A stretch of 24,093 nucleotides of DNA from Phycisphaerales bacterium (GTDB taxonomy: Bacteria; Planctomycetota; Phycisphaerae; UBA1845; Fen-1342): assembly GCA_016710275.1 (NCBI GenBank), contig JADJXS010000003.1, forward strand, positions 1-24,093, read 5' to 3'. How positions within the stretch are numbered: the first letter of the stretch is position 1; every line of letters begins with the position of its first letter. A program made the position numbers and the translations under genes. The notes below the pieces were generated by a model. The model did no database searches. It saw only the letters and a program-made list of their open reading frames with translations, and was not told the DNA's origin. Below, one piece after another: positions 1 through 6,313 of the stretch.

Positions 1-116
1 ACGGTCGCTGGTCGATCAAGCAGGTGGAAGACGTCGACGGCGAAATGTTCTATCAACTTATCGGCGACACTCCTGACGCCGCCATCGACGCCGCCCGCGA
101 GGAGCCCAAGACATGA
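1..116 (+). CDS. C-terminal end of an unknown protein (partial)
   Basis: The frame beginning at base 3 is open from the window edge to a TGA at 114-116, giving about 37 residues ending in REEPKT. The stop overlaps the ATG of the next gene at 113 (ATGA), the coupling used throughout this arm. The visible tail is acidic and has no recognisable motif. The start lies outside the window, so no function can be assigned. Confidence 0.6.
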   Translation, partial: GRWSIKQVEDVDGEMFYQLIGDTPDAAIDAAREEPKT

Positions 117-529
117 GCGATATGCCAAAGAAAATGCCGTGCGAGGATAGGTTGAATAGCACATTCAAGGAACGACTGCACGAGGTCGTCGAGAGTCTGA
201 GCCTCGACATAGTAAACGATCCGTTCACCAAGTTGCTCGCTCATTGCATCGCCGCAAAGGAGCATTGCGACGCACTCAAGGCAGAACTCGCCGCCGTCAC
301 GGCAGAGCGGGAGGCGCTATACAACATGCTCGACGCTCATCAATGGTCGGGCACGGCATATGGCGGCTACGGGTCAACTGCACGACGTTGCCCAGAATGC
401 CTCGGTATGCACCCCGAGGATTTCCTAAACGACGGGGGCGGAAAGTACGTCTACGCCTACGGCAAGGGGCACAAACCGGGATGTCCGCTCAATGCTGCCC
501 TCGCCGCCGCACGGGAGACCAAGGAATGA
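113..529 (+). CDS. Unknown 138-aa phage protein with a Cys/His cluster
   Basis: The protein starts at ATG 113, overlapping the preceding stop. The N-terminal half is predicted helical, with a Lys/Glu/Ala-rich stretch around residues 45-65 that could form a short coiled coil. The C-terminal half has a CPEC pair, followed by a histidine and then GHKPGCP, an arrangement often seen in small phage proteins that may bind zinc. The stop overlaps the ATG of the next gene (526). I do not recognise a named family. By position it belongs to the early accessory cluster upstream of the recombination genes. Confidence 0.7.
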   Translation: MSDMPKKMPCEDRLNSTFKERLHEVVESLSLDIVNDPFTKLLAHCIAAKEHCDALKAELAAVTAEREALYNMLDAHQWSGTAYGGYGSTARRCPECLGMHPEDFLNDGGGKYVYAYGKGHKPGCPLNAALAAARETKE

Positions 530-711
530 CCTCCCTCAAACGCAAGGCGCTAATGGCTGGTGTTCTAGCAATGGCGTCAATGTCGCCGCCAATAGAACGC
601 AAGCCGGACAATCCTTTCAAGATATCACGCGCTCCGGGCGCGGCTGCAAAACGAAGAAAGCAAAAGATATCCCGCAAGTCTCGTCGCGCCAATCTGCGGA
701 GGAAGCCATGA
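526..711 (+). CDS. Small, very basic 61-aa protein
   Basis: Translation from ATG 526 gives a short N-terminal hydrophobic stretch (about residues 9-20, with several Ala and Met) and a strongly Lys/Arg-rich C-terminal half (KRRKQK, SRKSRR, RRKP). The start overlaps the previous stop as ATGA and the stop overlaps the next ATG at 708, so it sits in an unbroken coupled chain. The basic tail could bind nucleic acid, or simply be cytoplasmic anchoring after a weak membrane segment; neither is shown. A longer in-frame start at 244 would overlap the upstream gene deeply and is disfavoured. Confidence 0.5.
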   Translation: MTSLKRKALMAGVLAMASMSPPIERKPDNPFKISRAPGAAAKRRKQKISRKSRRANLRRKP

Positions 712-854
712 CCTCCCTCACTCACCAGATCGCCCGTGAGCGCCGCGCATTGGCCGAGGCATGGCGTAACGGATTCATGACGGGGGCAACGCTTGTGCTG
801 CTCGTGGTAGCGCCGATAGTGATCCTGATGCTCGTGATGGGAGCGGGGAAATGA
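708..854 (+). CDS. Small 48-aa single-span membrane protein
   Basis: The ATG at 708 overlaps the previous stop. A charged N-terminal segment (about residues 1-22, with an RERR cluster) is followed by one hydrophobic transmembrane segment rich in Val, Leu and Ile (about residues 25-45), then a very short tail. The first 13 bases of the gene are identical to the first 13 of the preceding gene. The function is unknown; small membrane peptides of this kind are common in early regions of phage genomes. Confidence 0.6.
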   Translation: MTSLTHQIARERRALAEAWRNGFMTGATLVLLVVAPIVILMLVMGAGK

Positions 855-1000
855 TCTATCTCGCCATCTGGCTATTCCTCGTGATATTCGGCCTCGCGTT
901 CGTGCGTGGGGCGGGGATCCTGCGCGAGCGGGGAGACATTATCGCCAACGCCCGGGCGCCGTCGGGCCTTGAAAAAGGAGGACAGGAGGACGCACGGTGA
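851..1000 (+). CDS. Small 49-aa membrane protein
   Basis: This ORF begins MIYLAIWLFLVIF at ATG 851, overlapping the previous stop as ATGA. Residues 2-18 form one hydrophobic span. The remainder is charged and polar and ends at TGA 998-1000. It is the second consecutive single-span membrane peptide in this cluster, so the two may work together, but that is inference from adjacency. No family was recognised. Confidence 0.55.
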   Translation: MIYLAIWLFLVIFGLAFVRGAGILRERGDIIANARAPSGLEKGGQEDAR

Positions 1001-1055
1001 GAGATCACCCGCCAGTCGTCAGATTGGCGAGTGCTTTTTCTGACAGGAGCAACGC

Positions 1056-1154
1056 ATGGCTCGAAGACGCATATACAGGATCGGCATCGAATGGTCCCGG
1101 CCGTTCTCGTTCACCGTCTACCTATGGCGCTGGGCGTGGAGGTGGGGAGCGTGA
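1056..1154 (+). CDS. Very small basic, Trp-rich 32-aa protein
   Basis: An AGGAG ribosome-binding site lies a few bases before ATG 1056. The frame runs 32 codons to TGA 1152-1154, which overlaps the GTG of the YqaJ gene at 1151. The peptide starts MARRRIYRIG and ends with several Trp residues (LWRWAWRWGA). Its good ribosome-binding site and the GTGA coupling to the exonuclease gene are the main reasons to call it. It may act mainly as a coupling ORF that delivers ribosomes to the exonuclease start. Confidence 0.5.
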   Translation: MARRRIYRIGIEWSRPFSFTVYLWRWAWRWGA

Positions 1155-2135
1155 GCGCGGTCCTCGCCAACGTCGGCGACGTAGACCGGCGCACCTACCT
1201 CGGCGGAAGCGACGCGGCCGCCATCCTCGGGCTCGACCCCTACGGGAAGACGCCCCTCACCGTCTACCTCGCGAAACGCGGCGAACTAGTGACGGGGGCG
1301 CCTGACCCCGAGCGCGAGAAGTTTCTCCGCCGCCGCAAGCGCTGGGAGGAGCCGATCGTCGCGATGCTGCGCGAGGAGTTCGGCGGCGAGATCGTGGCGA
1401 TGAATGGCCGCTACAAGCACCCGGAGCACGACTTCCTCGCGGCCGAGATCGACTTCGAGTGGGCCGACGCCGATGGCGTGATCCAGAATGGCGAGATCAA
1501 GACCGTGTCGCCCTTTGCCTTCAACGAGGGCGCCGGGTGGGGCGAGGCGGGCACGGCCGACGTGCCGATTCACTACCACGCCCAGGTGATGCACGGTCTC
1601 GCGGTCACGGGTCGGAGCGAGTGCATTCTCGCCGCGCTCGCGGGCCTCGACACGATGGTCTTCTACCGGATCGAGCGCGACGAGGAGGCCATTGCGGACC
1701 TGCGCGCGGCCGAGGTCGCCTTCTGGACCGATCACGTCCTCGCCGGCGTGCCGCCCGAGCCGATCACGATGGCCGACGTGGGGCGCCTATGGAATCGGCG
1801 CAACGGCCGGCCGGTCGAGATCGACGAGGATACGGCCGGGCGCCTCGAACACCTGCGCCAGGCGCGCGGCGAGCAGAAGGCGCTCGACGGCGACGTCGAG
1901 GAGTTGCAGCTCGAGATCGCGAAAGCGATCTGCAAAGCCTGGGGGGTGGCCGACGGCGAGGAGGCCCCGGAGGATCACGCGATCCTCACGTACCAGGGCC
2001 GGAAGGTCGCTTACCTGGGCGCGCGGTCGCTCAACCTCGCTCGACCAGAAGCGCCTGAAAGCCGAGCACCCCGACCTAGTACCCCAATACACGCGGGAGA
2101 TCCACTTCCGCGCGTTTAGGTTCCCGAAGTCCTGA
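1151..2135 (+). CDS. YqaJ-type phage exonuclease (apparent frameshift near the C-terminus)
   Basis: This is a PD-(D/E)xK nuclease of the YqaJ/lambda-exonuclease type, which resects double-stranded DNA ends for annealing-type recombination. From GTG 1151 the protein shows the family N-terminal signature YLGGSDAAAILG (16-27), a catalytic Asp in AEIDFEW (D101), the E-x-K of GEIKT (E115, K117), and the family-type stretch VPIHYHAQVMHGL. GTG 1151 is chosen because it overlaps the preceding stop and follows a GGAGGTGGGG ribosome-binding site; an upstream in-frame GTG at 1031 adds unrelated residues. The open frame ends at 2119 in a Pro/Arg-rich tail, but the +1 frame from about 2031 to 2135 reads LDQKRLKAEHPDL and then a basic, aromatic ending typical of the family, so the true C-terminus is probably there. 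The annealing-protein gene follows directly. Confidence 0.85.
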
Positions 2136-2151
2136 CCAGGAGATCAACGCC

Positions 2152-3179
2152 ATGAACGCCCCCGCCGCAGTTGTCGATAACCCCTTCCAATCCCCCACGG
2201 TCGCCGCGCGTCAGTCCGACGCGCTGGTCGCGGTCGAGCAGTCCCGCGCTATCGCCGAGACTCAGGCCGCGATGCTAGTCGCAAAAAAGTTCCCGCGCGA
2301 CCCGATTGCCGCGATGGATCGCATCCTGAACGCCTGCGCGCGGCCGACGCTCGCCGAGGGCGCGCTTTACACCTACTCGCGCGGCGGGACCGAGATCACC
2401 GGACCGTCTATCCGCATGGCCGAAGCGCTCGCGCAGAACTGGGGAAATCTGCAATTCGGAATCCGCGAACTCGAGCAGCGCCCCGGCGAGTCCACCGTCG
2501 AAGCCTTCGCCTGGGACATCGAGACGAACGTCCGGCAGGTGAAGGTGTTCCAGGTGCGGCACTGGCGTGACACGAAATCCGGCGGCTACGCGCTCAAGGA
2601 CTCGCGCGACATTTACGAGCTCACGGCGAACCAAGGGGCGCGGCGCCTTCGCGCTTGCATTCTCGGCGTAATCCCCGGCGACGTTGTCGAGGCCGCGACG
2701 AAGCAATGCGACACGACTCTCAGGACGAAGGCCGAGGTCACGCCGGAGCGTCTCGCGAACCTGCTGGAAAAGTTCGCGGAATTCGGCGTGACGAAGGATC
2801 ACATCGAGAAGCGCATTCAGCGGCACATCGACGCGATGACGCCTGCGCAGATGGTCGATCTCGGGAAGAAATACAACTCCCTGAAGGACGGCATGAGCAC
2901 CGCCGCCGAGTGGTTCGAGATGGAACCGCAAGGAGATGCGGCGGCTCCCGTGAAACCCACCAGCGGCGCGAGGCTGCGCGAGGCGGCGAAAAGCGCAGCG
3001 AAGAGACCGGCCGCGGCAGCCCAGAATTCGAGGGCCGTGACGAAGTGCAGACGCTACTCGACATCGACAAGGCCACGGACGCGGAGGTCGCTGCGCTCGT
3101 GCTCGACCAAGCGCGCGGCGCTCCGTTCTACGCAGCGGCGGAAGCGGCCTTCAAGGCGCGATGGGTGAAGGAGGAATGA
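2152..3179 (+). CDS. Probable single-strand DNA annealing protein (recombinase), apparent frameshift near the C-terminus
   Basis: The gene starts at ATG 2152 after a CAGGAG ribosome-binding site, 16 nt past the end of the exonuclease reading. Residues 30-190 form a well-conserved phage-type core (FPRDPIAAMDRILNAC, GPSIRMAEALAQNWGN, GARRLRACILGVIPGD). I do not have a firm family name. Exonuclease genes of the YqaJ type are usually paired with RecT/Erf-like annealing proteins, so the role is inferred from position and size. The start frame ends at 3168 with a Ser/Arg-rich tail typical of out-of-frame reading. The -1 frame to 3179 reads DEVQTLLDIDKATDAEVAAL and a helical ending, and is the more natural C-terminus. 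The switch would lie at roughly 2945-3045. Confidence 0.6.
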
Positions 3180-3233
3180 CGATCTCCTGGATCGAGAAGC
3201 ACACGACCGCTCCGGCTTAACGAAAGATTTTCT

Positions 3234-3283
3234 GGCATGGCTCGGCGCGGCACGGCATGGCGCGGCGAGGCACGGCGGGGCAG
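3234..3283 (+). repeat. GGCNN pentanucleotide array A (10 units)
   Basis: Ten consecutive in-phase pentamers all begin GGC, while the other two bases vary (AT, TC, GC, AC, AT, GC, GA, AC, GG, AG). A decayed unit GGTCT follows. The array lies in the gap between the annealing-protein gene and the 219-aa gene. Because 5 is not a multiple of 3, no single reading frame sees a simple peptide repeat. Confidence 0.9.
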
Positions 3284-3303
3284 GGTCTGCAATGCAGGGG
3301 ATA

Positions 3304-3323
3304 GCCGATTCTCGCGAGTCGGC
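3304..3323 (+). promoter_or_regulatory. Hairpin 1 in the leader of the 219-aa gene
   Basis: The segment folds as an 8-bp stem (one G-T pair) around a 4-base TCGC loop; the arms begin GCCGA and end TCGGC. No T-run follows, so it is not a classical terminator. It lies 41 nt before the GTG at 3365 and next to a second hairpin. It may be an mRNA leader structure or a dyad operator; the function is unknown. Confidence 0.45.
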
Positions 3324-3328
3324 CTTCC

Positions 3329-3344
3329 GGTGCAATTGCGCACC
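3329..3344 (+). promoter_or_regulatory. Hairpin 2 in the leader of the 219-aa gene
   Basis: GGTGC pairs with GCACC around a six-base loop, and the centre contains the palindrome GCAATTGC. It follows hairpin 1 by five bases and precedes the start of the 219-aa gene by 20 nt. Such a dyad could be a repressor site or a translational control hairpin; no direct evidence distinguishes these. Confidence 0.4.
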
Positions 3345-3364
3345 ACCACACAGAGAGCGAGAAC

Positions 3365-4024
3365 GTGAAAACTTACGAGGTTGTGTTGACCGGAAAGACT
3401 CCGCTGCTGATGCACCACGACAACATCGAGTGGTCCGACTTCATGGAGGAATGGAAGTCGAACCCCGACAACAAGAAGGGCTCGAAAGCTGGCGATGATC
3501 GGTCCCCCGCGTGGCGATGGTTCGGGTGCTGCTACCACGACAACAAGCATCTGTGCATCCCGGCCGCGAACGTGATGCGCGCGCTCATGGAGGGCGGCGC
3601 GATGGTCCCGGTTCCTGGCGGGAAGATGGGGAAGACGTTCAAGGCGCAGACGCAGAGCGGGATGATGAGCGTCACGCCTTACTGGGACTTTTTCATCAAC
3701 GGCGAGCAGATCGAGTGGGCAAAGGTCGAGGCGATGAAGGCGGAGAAGACGTTCGCCGCCCACAAGAAAGCGGCCGAAGCGCTCGGATTCGAGCTGCTGG
3801 TGAAGCGCGCGAAGATCGGGCAATCGAAGCATGTCCGCGTGCGCCCGATGTTCCCGGCTGGCTGGCGTGCCATCGGGAAGCTCGCGGTATGGGACGAGCA
3901 GATCGACCAGCGCGCGCTCGAATCCATTCTCGAATGCGCGGGGCAATACAAGGGCCTCGGCGACTGGCGGCCCGGCGGGAAGACGCCCGGCCCGCATGGC
4001 CAGTTCGAGGCGACGGTCGAGTGA
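3365..4024 (+). CDS. Conserved-looking 219-aa phage protein of unknown function
   Basis: The frame starts at GTG 3365 with a weak purine-rich ribosome-binding site (GAGCGAG). The N-terminus reads YEVVLTGKTPLLMHHDN, a strand followed by a PLLMH motif that I associate with uncharacterised phage proteins. The middle contains CIPAANVMRALMEGG. The C-terminus has a glycine-rich ending GLGDWRP..G...G.FE. A strand-rich fold with a C-terminal glycine loop could suggest a ferredoxin-like or RAMP-like fold, but this is speculation. It is the only gene in the window bounded on both sides by GGCNN arrays. Its place after the recombination pair suggests a DNA-related role. Confidence 0.75.
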   Translation: MKTYEVVLTGKTPLLMHHDNIEWSDFMEEWKSNPDNKKGSKAGDDRSPAWRWFGCCYHDNKHLCIPAANVMRALMEGGAMVPVPGGKMGKTFKAQTQSGMMSVTPYWDFFINGEQIEWAKVEAMKAEKTFAAHKKAAEALGFELLVKRAKIGQSKHVRVRPMFPAGWRAIGKLAVWDEQIDQRALESILECAGQYKGLGDWRPGGKTPGPHGQFEATVE

Positions 4025-4032
4025 GGCTTCCG

Positions 4033-4102
4033 GGCGTGGCAGGGCAGGGCCAGGCCGGGCGCGGCCGGGCACGGCGCGGCTTGGCTGGGCCAGGCGCGGC
4101 AA
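4033..4102 (+). repeat. GGCNN pentanucleotide array B1 (14 units)
   Basis: Fourteen uninterrupted in-phase pentamers begin GGC, starting 9 bases after the stop of the 219-aa gene. The last two bases of the unit differ widely (GT, AG, AG, CA, CG, GC, CG, AC, GC, TT, TG, CA, GC, AA). With B2 and C this fills most of the 362-base gap from 4025 to 4386, in which I see no gene. Confidence 0.9.
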
Positions 4103-4116
4103 GGGCCGTTCGCGGC

Positions 4117-4136
4117 GGCAAGGTTTCGGCCTTGCC
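4117..4136 (+). other. Perfect 7-bp hairpin between arrays B1 and B2
   Basis: GGCAAGG and CCTTGCC form a perfect 7-bp inverted repeat around the loop TTTCGG. It separates two pentamer arrays and is not followed by a T-run. It could be a weak terminator-like structure, a protein site or part of the repeat architecture. The right arm reads on the opposite strand as GGCAAGG, so it may be an inverted fragment of array sequence. Confidence 0.5.
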
Positions 4137-4159
4137 AGCGCGATTGGGGTAGTGGTCGC

Positions 4160-4229
4160 GGCTCGGCTTGCCCCGGCCTGGCTGGGCTGGGCACGGCAGA
4201 GCAGGGCACGGCGCGGTGCGGCGAGGGCT
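4160..4229 (+). repeat. GGCNN pentanucleotide array B2 (14 units, 4 decayed)
   Basis: Fourteen pentamers stay in phase; ten begin exactly GGC and four are altered by substitutions (GCCCC, AGCAG, GGTGC, GGGCT). The substitutions preserve the 5-base register, with no insertions or deletions inside the array. Confidence 0.85.
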
Positions 4230-4275
4230 ACTTCGTAGCGGCGAGTCGAAAGGTTCGCCAGTACGTGAAGCATTC

Positions 4276-4350
4276 GGCTTGGCTGGGCGTGGTTTGGCTA
4301 GGCTCGGCTCGGCTCGGTCCGGCGGGGTCCGGCAAGGCTTGGCGCGGCAA
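4276..4350 (+). repeat. GGCNN pentanucleotide array C (15 units)
   Basis: Fifteen in-phase pentamers: twelve begin GGC and three begin GGT. Three successive GGCTC units at 4301-4315 are the only local homogeneity. The array ends 36 nt before the ATG of the next gene (4387). The intervening bases carry the ACAGGAG ribosome-binding site of that gene. Confidence 0.88.
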
Positions 4351-4386
4351 GGGGCCAATGGCCAACTAACACAGGAGACTGACGCA

Positions 4387-4908
4387 ATGATGATTGACGA
4401 AGGCGAAAGCAAGGAAGGCAAGCATCTACCGTGGGCGGAAGGACTGCCGACGCGCCCCGACGTGGACGCGCTCCTCGCGACGTTCCCGCCGGATACGCTC
4501 AAGATCGGCGACCGCATCACCGACGAGCAGGTCTTCGCCGTGATCGGCAAGTGCGACCGCACGCGATTTCGCACCGTTTACAGCGCGTGGATTCGTCGAC
4601 TGGAAGCGGATCACCGCATCGTCGTCAAGCGAGAAAAGTCCGTCGGCTTCTTCGTGCCGACGGTCGCGGAAGTCCTCGGAGACACGCACCCGACGCTCGA
4701 ACATATCGGCCGCTCGGCGCGCAAGCAAATCAGGAAGCTCGCGGTCATCAAGCCCGCAGAGGGAATCGAAGCCGATACGCGCGATCACCATGGGCGACTT
4801 CTCGGCGCGATGCGGCGCGAGGCGAAGAAGGCCCGCATGAACATCCTCCCGCCCAGCGCCTCGCCAGTCGCGCCGCAGATCAAACCACCGAAGAAGCAGC
4901 AAGCCTGA
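4387..4908 (+). CDS. Unknown 173-aa protein, possible winged-helix DNA-binding
   Basis: ATG 4387 follows an ACAGGAG site; an in-frame start at 4168 would run through the repeat array and is rejected. Residues about 40-95 (ITDEQVFAVIG, RFRTVYSAWIRRLEAD, then RIVVKREKSVGFFVP) look like a helix-helix-strand-strand pattern of a winged-helix domain. The C-terminal third is Lys/Arg/Pro-rich. The protein may regulate or take part in replication, but no family was recognised and the DNA-binding idea rests on pattern only. It is followed by a 20-nt gap and a small gene. Confidence 0.7.
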   Translation: MMIDEGESKEGKHLPWAEGLPTRPDVDALLATFPPDTLKIGDRITDEQVFAVIGKCDRTRFRTVYSAWIRRLEADHRIVVKREKSVGFFVPTVAEVLGDTHPTLEHIGRSARKQIRKLAVIKPAEGIEADTRDHHGRLLGAMRREAKKARMNILPPSASPVAPQIKPPKKQQA

Positions 4909-4928
4909 CGCCATCACGAAAGGACCCC

Positions 4929-5147
4929 ATGAACCACGTACCGGAATTCGGCACCAAAGTGAATGACATCATGACCAGCTTCGAGGGACACGTAGACGCC
5001 CACTGTTACTACGGCGACGGCACCCATCGCGTGCAAGTCATCGCTCGCGGAAAAGAAGGCGCGATCAACTCCGAGTGGATCGACGTGCGCCGACTCGACT
5101 GGAATCCGGAGGCACCGCTCGAAGACTTCTACGGCAAGGAGGACTAG
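4929..5147 (+). CDS. Small conserved phage protein, 72 aa
   Basis: ATG 4929 follows AAAGGA. The sequence FGTKVNDIMTSFEGHVDAHC and RVQVIARG resembles a family of small phage proteins with the pattern G-D-x-V-x-D-x-x-T-G-F-x-G-x-V, likely a small beta-barrel of the SH3/KOW kind. That resemblance is from memory. The cellular role of the family is not known to me. The C-terminus is acidic (PLEDFYGKED). The gene lies 3 nt before the next start. Confidence 0.7.
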   Translation: MNHVPEFGTKVNDIMTSFEGHVDAHCYYGDGTHRVQVIARGKEGAINSEWIDVRRLDWNPEAPLEDFYGKED

Positions 5148-5150
5148 CCC

Positions 5151-5630
5151 ATGCTTTCCCTCGAACTCTCCGCAGTAACCGCTACACTCGAAAACCTCAA
5201 CCCGCGCGTGGAGAAGATCGGCGCCGAAAAGTTGCCCGCCGCCGACCTGAAAATCTCCTGCGCGCAGTCGGCTGACGTGCTCGCGCACTTCTCGCCCACC
5301 CTGAAGGCCTTCCTCTTCGACGCCGACGGGCCGCGCGACCTGGCCGACGGCATGACCGTCCGCGATCCGCATCTCGGCTATCCCCTTTCGCGCGACGAGG
5401 AGATGACCGGCGCGACGGTGACAATCGGCTTCGGCGTCGGCTCGCCGATGGTATTCCCCGACTGCAGGGTGAACCAGTTCCGGATCACCCCGATGGAAGG
5501 CGGAACCGTCGTGCTCGGCTTCCGCGTCCAGTGCCGGCCCGACGAGAAGCAGATCGGCAAGCTCTACCAGCTGCAGGAGACCGGCGTCGAATTCACGCTC
5601 GAGCCGGCGGACCTGCCGGAAATGAAATGA
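5151..5630 (+). CDS. Unknown 159-aa phage protein
   Basis: The gene starts at ATG 5151, just after AAGGAGGA in the end of the preceding gene. The N-terminus (LSLELSAVTATLENLNPRVEKIGAEKLPAADLKI) and the HFSPTLKAFLF segment look like an uncharacterised protein that recurs near recombination genes in phages of Proteobacteria. The C-terminal half is strand-rich (VVLGFRVQCRPDEKQIGKLYQL). No catalytic motif is visible. Its stop overlaps the next ATG at 5627. Confidence 0.7.
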   Translation: MLSLELSAVTATLENLNPRVEKIGAEKLPAADLKISCAQSADVLAHFSPTLKAFLFDADGPRDLADGMTVRDPHLGYPLSRDEEMTGATVTIGFGVGSPMVFPDCRVNQFRITPMEGGTVVLGFRVQCRPDEKQIGKLYQLQETGVEFTLEPADLPEMK

Positions 5631-6094
5631 CCCTGATCTTCGCCCGCTGGATCTTCTCGCTCGCCGCCGCGTTGGGCCCTGGCGTCAATCTGCCCTGGCC
5701 CGCGATGGCGCCAACACGCCTAGACGGCATCAGCGAGCAGGTCTCGGTCGAGGACACCTTCGACGCGCTCGGCATCTTGAGCGCCCGCGAGATCCGCCAC
5801 TTCTGCGTGCTCGAGGCCGGCGTCTACCAGGTGACGGCCCACGTTGGCCTTATGCCGTTGCCGGCTGGGGCGCCGGACGTGAACGGGCAGGTCTGGCTGC
5901 GCGGGCCCGATGGCGGGGTCCTGCTGACCCGTCTCTTCGCCGCGGCCGGGCATTGGAGCGTGCAGGGCGCCACGCACGTCCTCGTCGCCCAGCAGCCCGC
6001 GTGCTACCGGCTCGCCTACGATCTCACCGGGCCCGCGGTGGTGAATCCGGACGTGCGGGCCTCCTACGTCACGATGCACCGGATCGGGCAGTAG
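5627..6094 (+). CDS. Unknown 155-aa protein, last gene of the + strand arm
   Basis: ATG 5627 overlaps the previous stop (ATGA). The N-terminal 17 residues are hydrophobic after a single Arg and could be a weak signal or anchor, though no clear cleavage site is seen. The remainder is strand-rich with repeated Gly/Val/Leu (QVWLRGPDGGVLLTRLF), which would suit a jelly-roll-like binding domain. It ends 60 nt before the end of the convergent late genes. No family was recognised. Confidence 0.65.
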   Translation: MTLIFARWIFSLAAALGPGVNLPWPAMAPTRLDGISEQVSVEDTFDALGILSAREIRHFCVLEAGVYQVTAHVGLMPLPAGAPDVNGQVWLRGPDGGVLLTRLFAAAGHWSVQGATHVLVAQQPACYRLAYDLTGPAVVNPDVRASYVTMHRIGQ

Positions 6095-6154
6095 GATAGC
6101 CACCCGCCCGAGATCGCGCAGCCAGCACGCGCCTGGCCAGCCGGCGGGGCGGAA

Positions 6155-6313
6155 TCAGTGCAGGATGTCGGGCGCCTTGCCCGTTCGAGGCCGCGCTCGC
6201 CGGATTCTCACCAGGAGCGAGAAGTCCTCAGCTTGGACACCGAGCGGCGGCAAAACGCGCCCGGCTTTACACCACGCGGTCGGACGGACTTTCGGGCGTT
6301 TGGCGGTGATCAC
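6155..6313 (-). CDS. Small basic 52-aa protein, last gene of the late arm
   Basis: A GTG at 6313 overlaps the stop of the upstream gene (GTGA), and the frame runs 52 codons. The product starts MITAKRPKVRPT and is rich in Arg, Lys and Pro (VRIRRARPRTGKAP). Coupling and end-of-operon position support it; composition alone would not. The complementary + frame is open too but lacks a good start, so confidence is modest. Confidence 0.4.
   Translation of the reverse strand: MITAKRPKVRPTAWCKAGRVLPPLGVQAEDFSLLVRIRRARPRTGKAPDILH

Noticed and set aside
997..1305. 102-codon frame from GTG 997, overlapping the preceding stop
   Set aside because: GTGA overlap is tempting, but the product becomes an Arg-rich shadow of the YqaJ gene and overlaps it by over 150 nt.
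3176..3220. 14-codon ORF (MTISWIEKHTTAPA) overlapping the annealing-protein stop
   Set aside because: Very short and its ribosome-binding site would be directly against the ATG; could be a leader peptide but cannot be supported.
3128..4273. 381-codon open frame on the - strand opposite the 219-aa gene and arrays
   Set aside because: It is Arg/Pro/Ala-rich shadow reading; GC-rich sequence and the pentamer arrays lack stops in several frames. The + strand gene has better motifs and context.
3234..4350. CRISPR array or recent microsatellite
   Set aside because: There are no repeat-spacer units, and the pentamers are heterogeneous in two of five positions, unlike a young slippage repeat.
5144..5353. 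Several - strand ORFs opposite the 159-aa gene
   Set aside because: They overlap the + strand gene fully, have no ribosome-binding site and show Arg/Ser-rich shadow composition.
6095..6154. Possible bidirectional terminator between the convergent arms
   Set aside because: GC-rich with small dyads (CTGGCCAG; CCGCCC with GGGCGG far apart), but no compact hairpin followed by a T-run on either strand.
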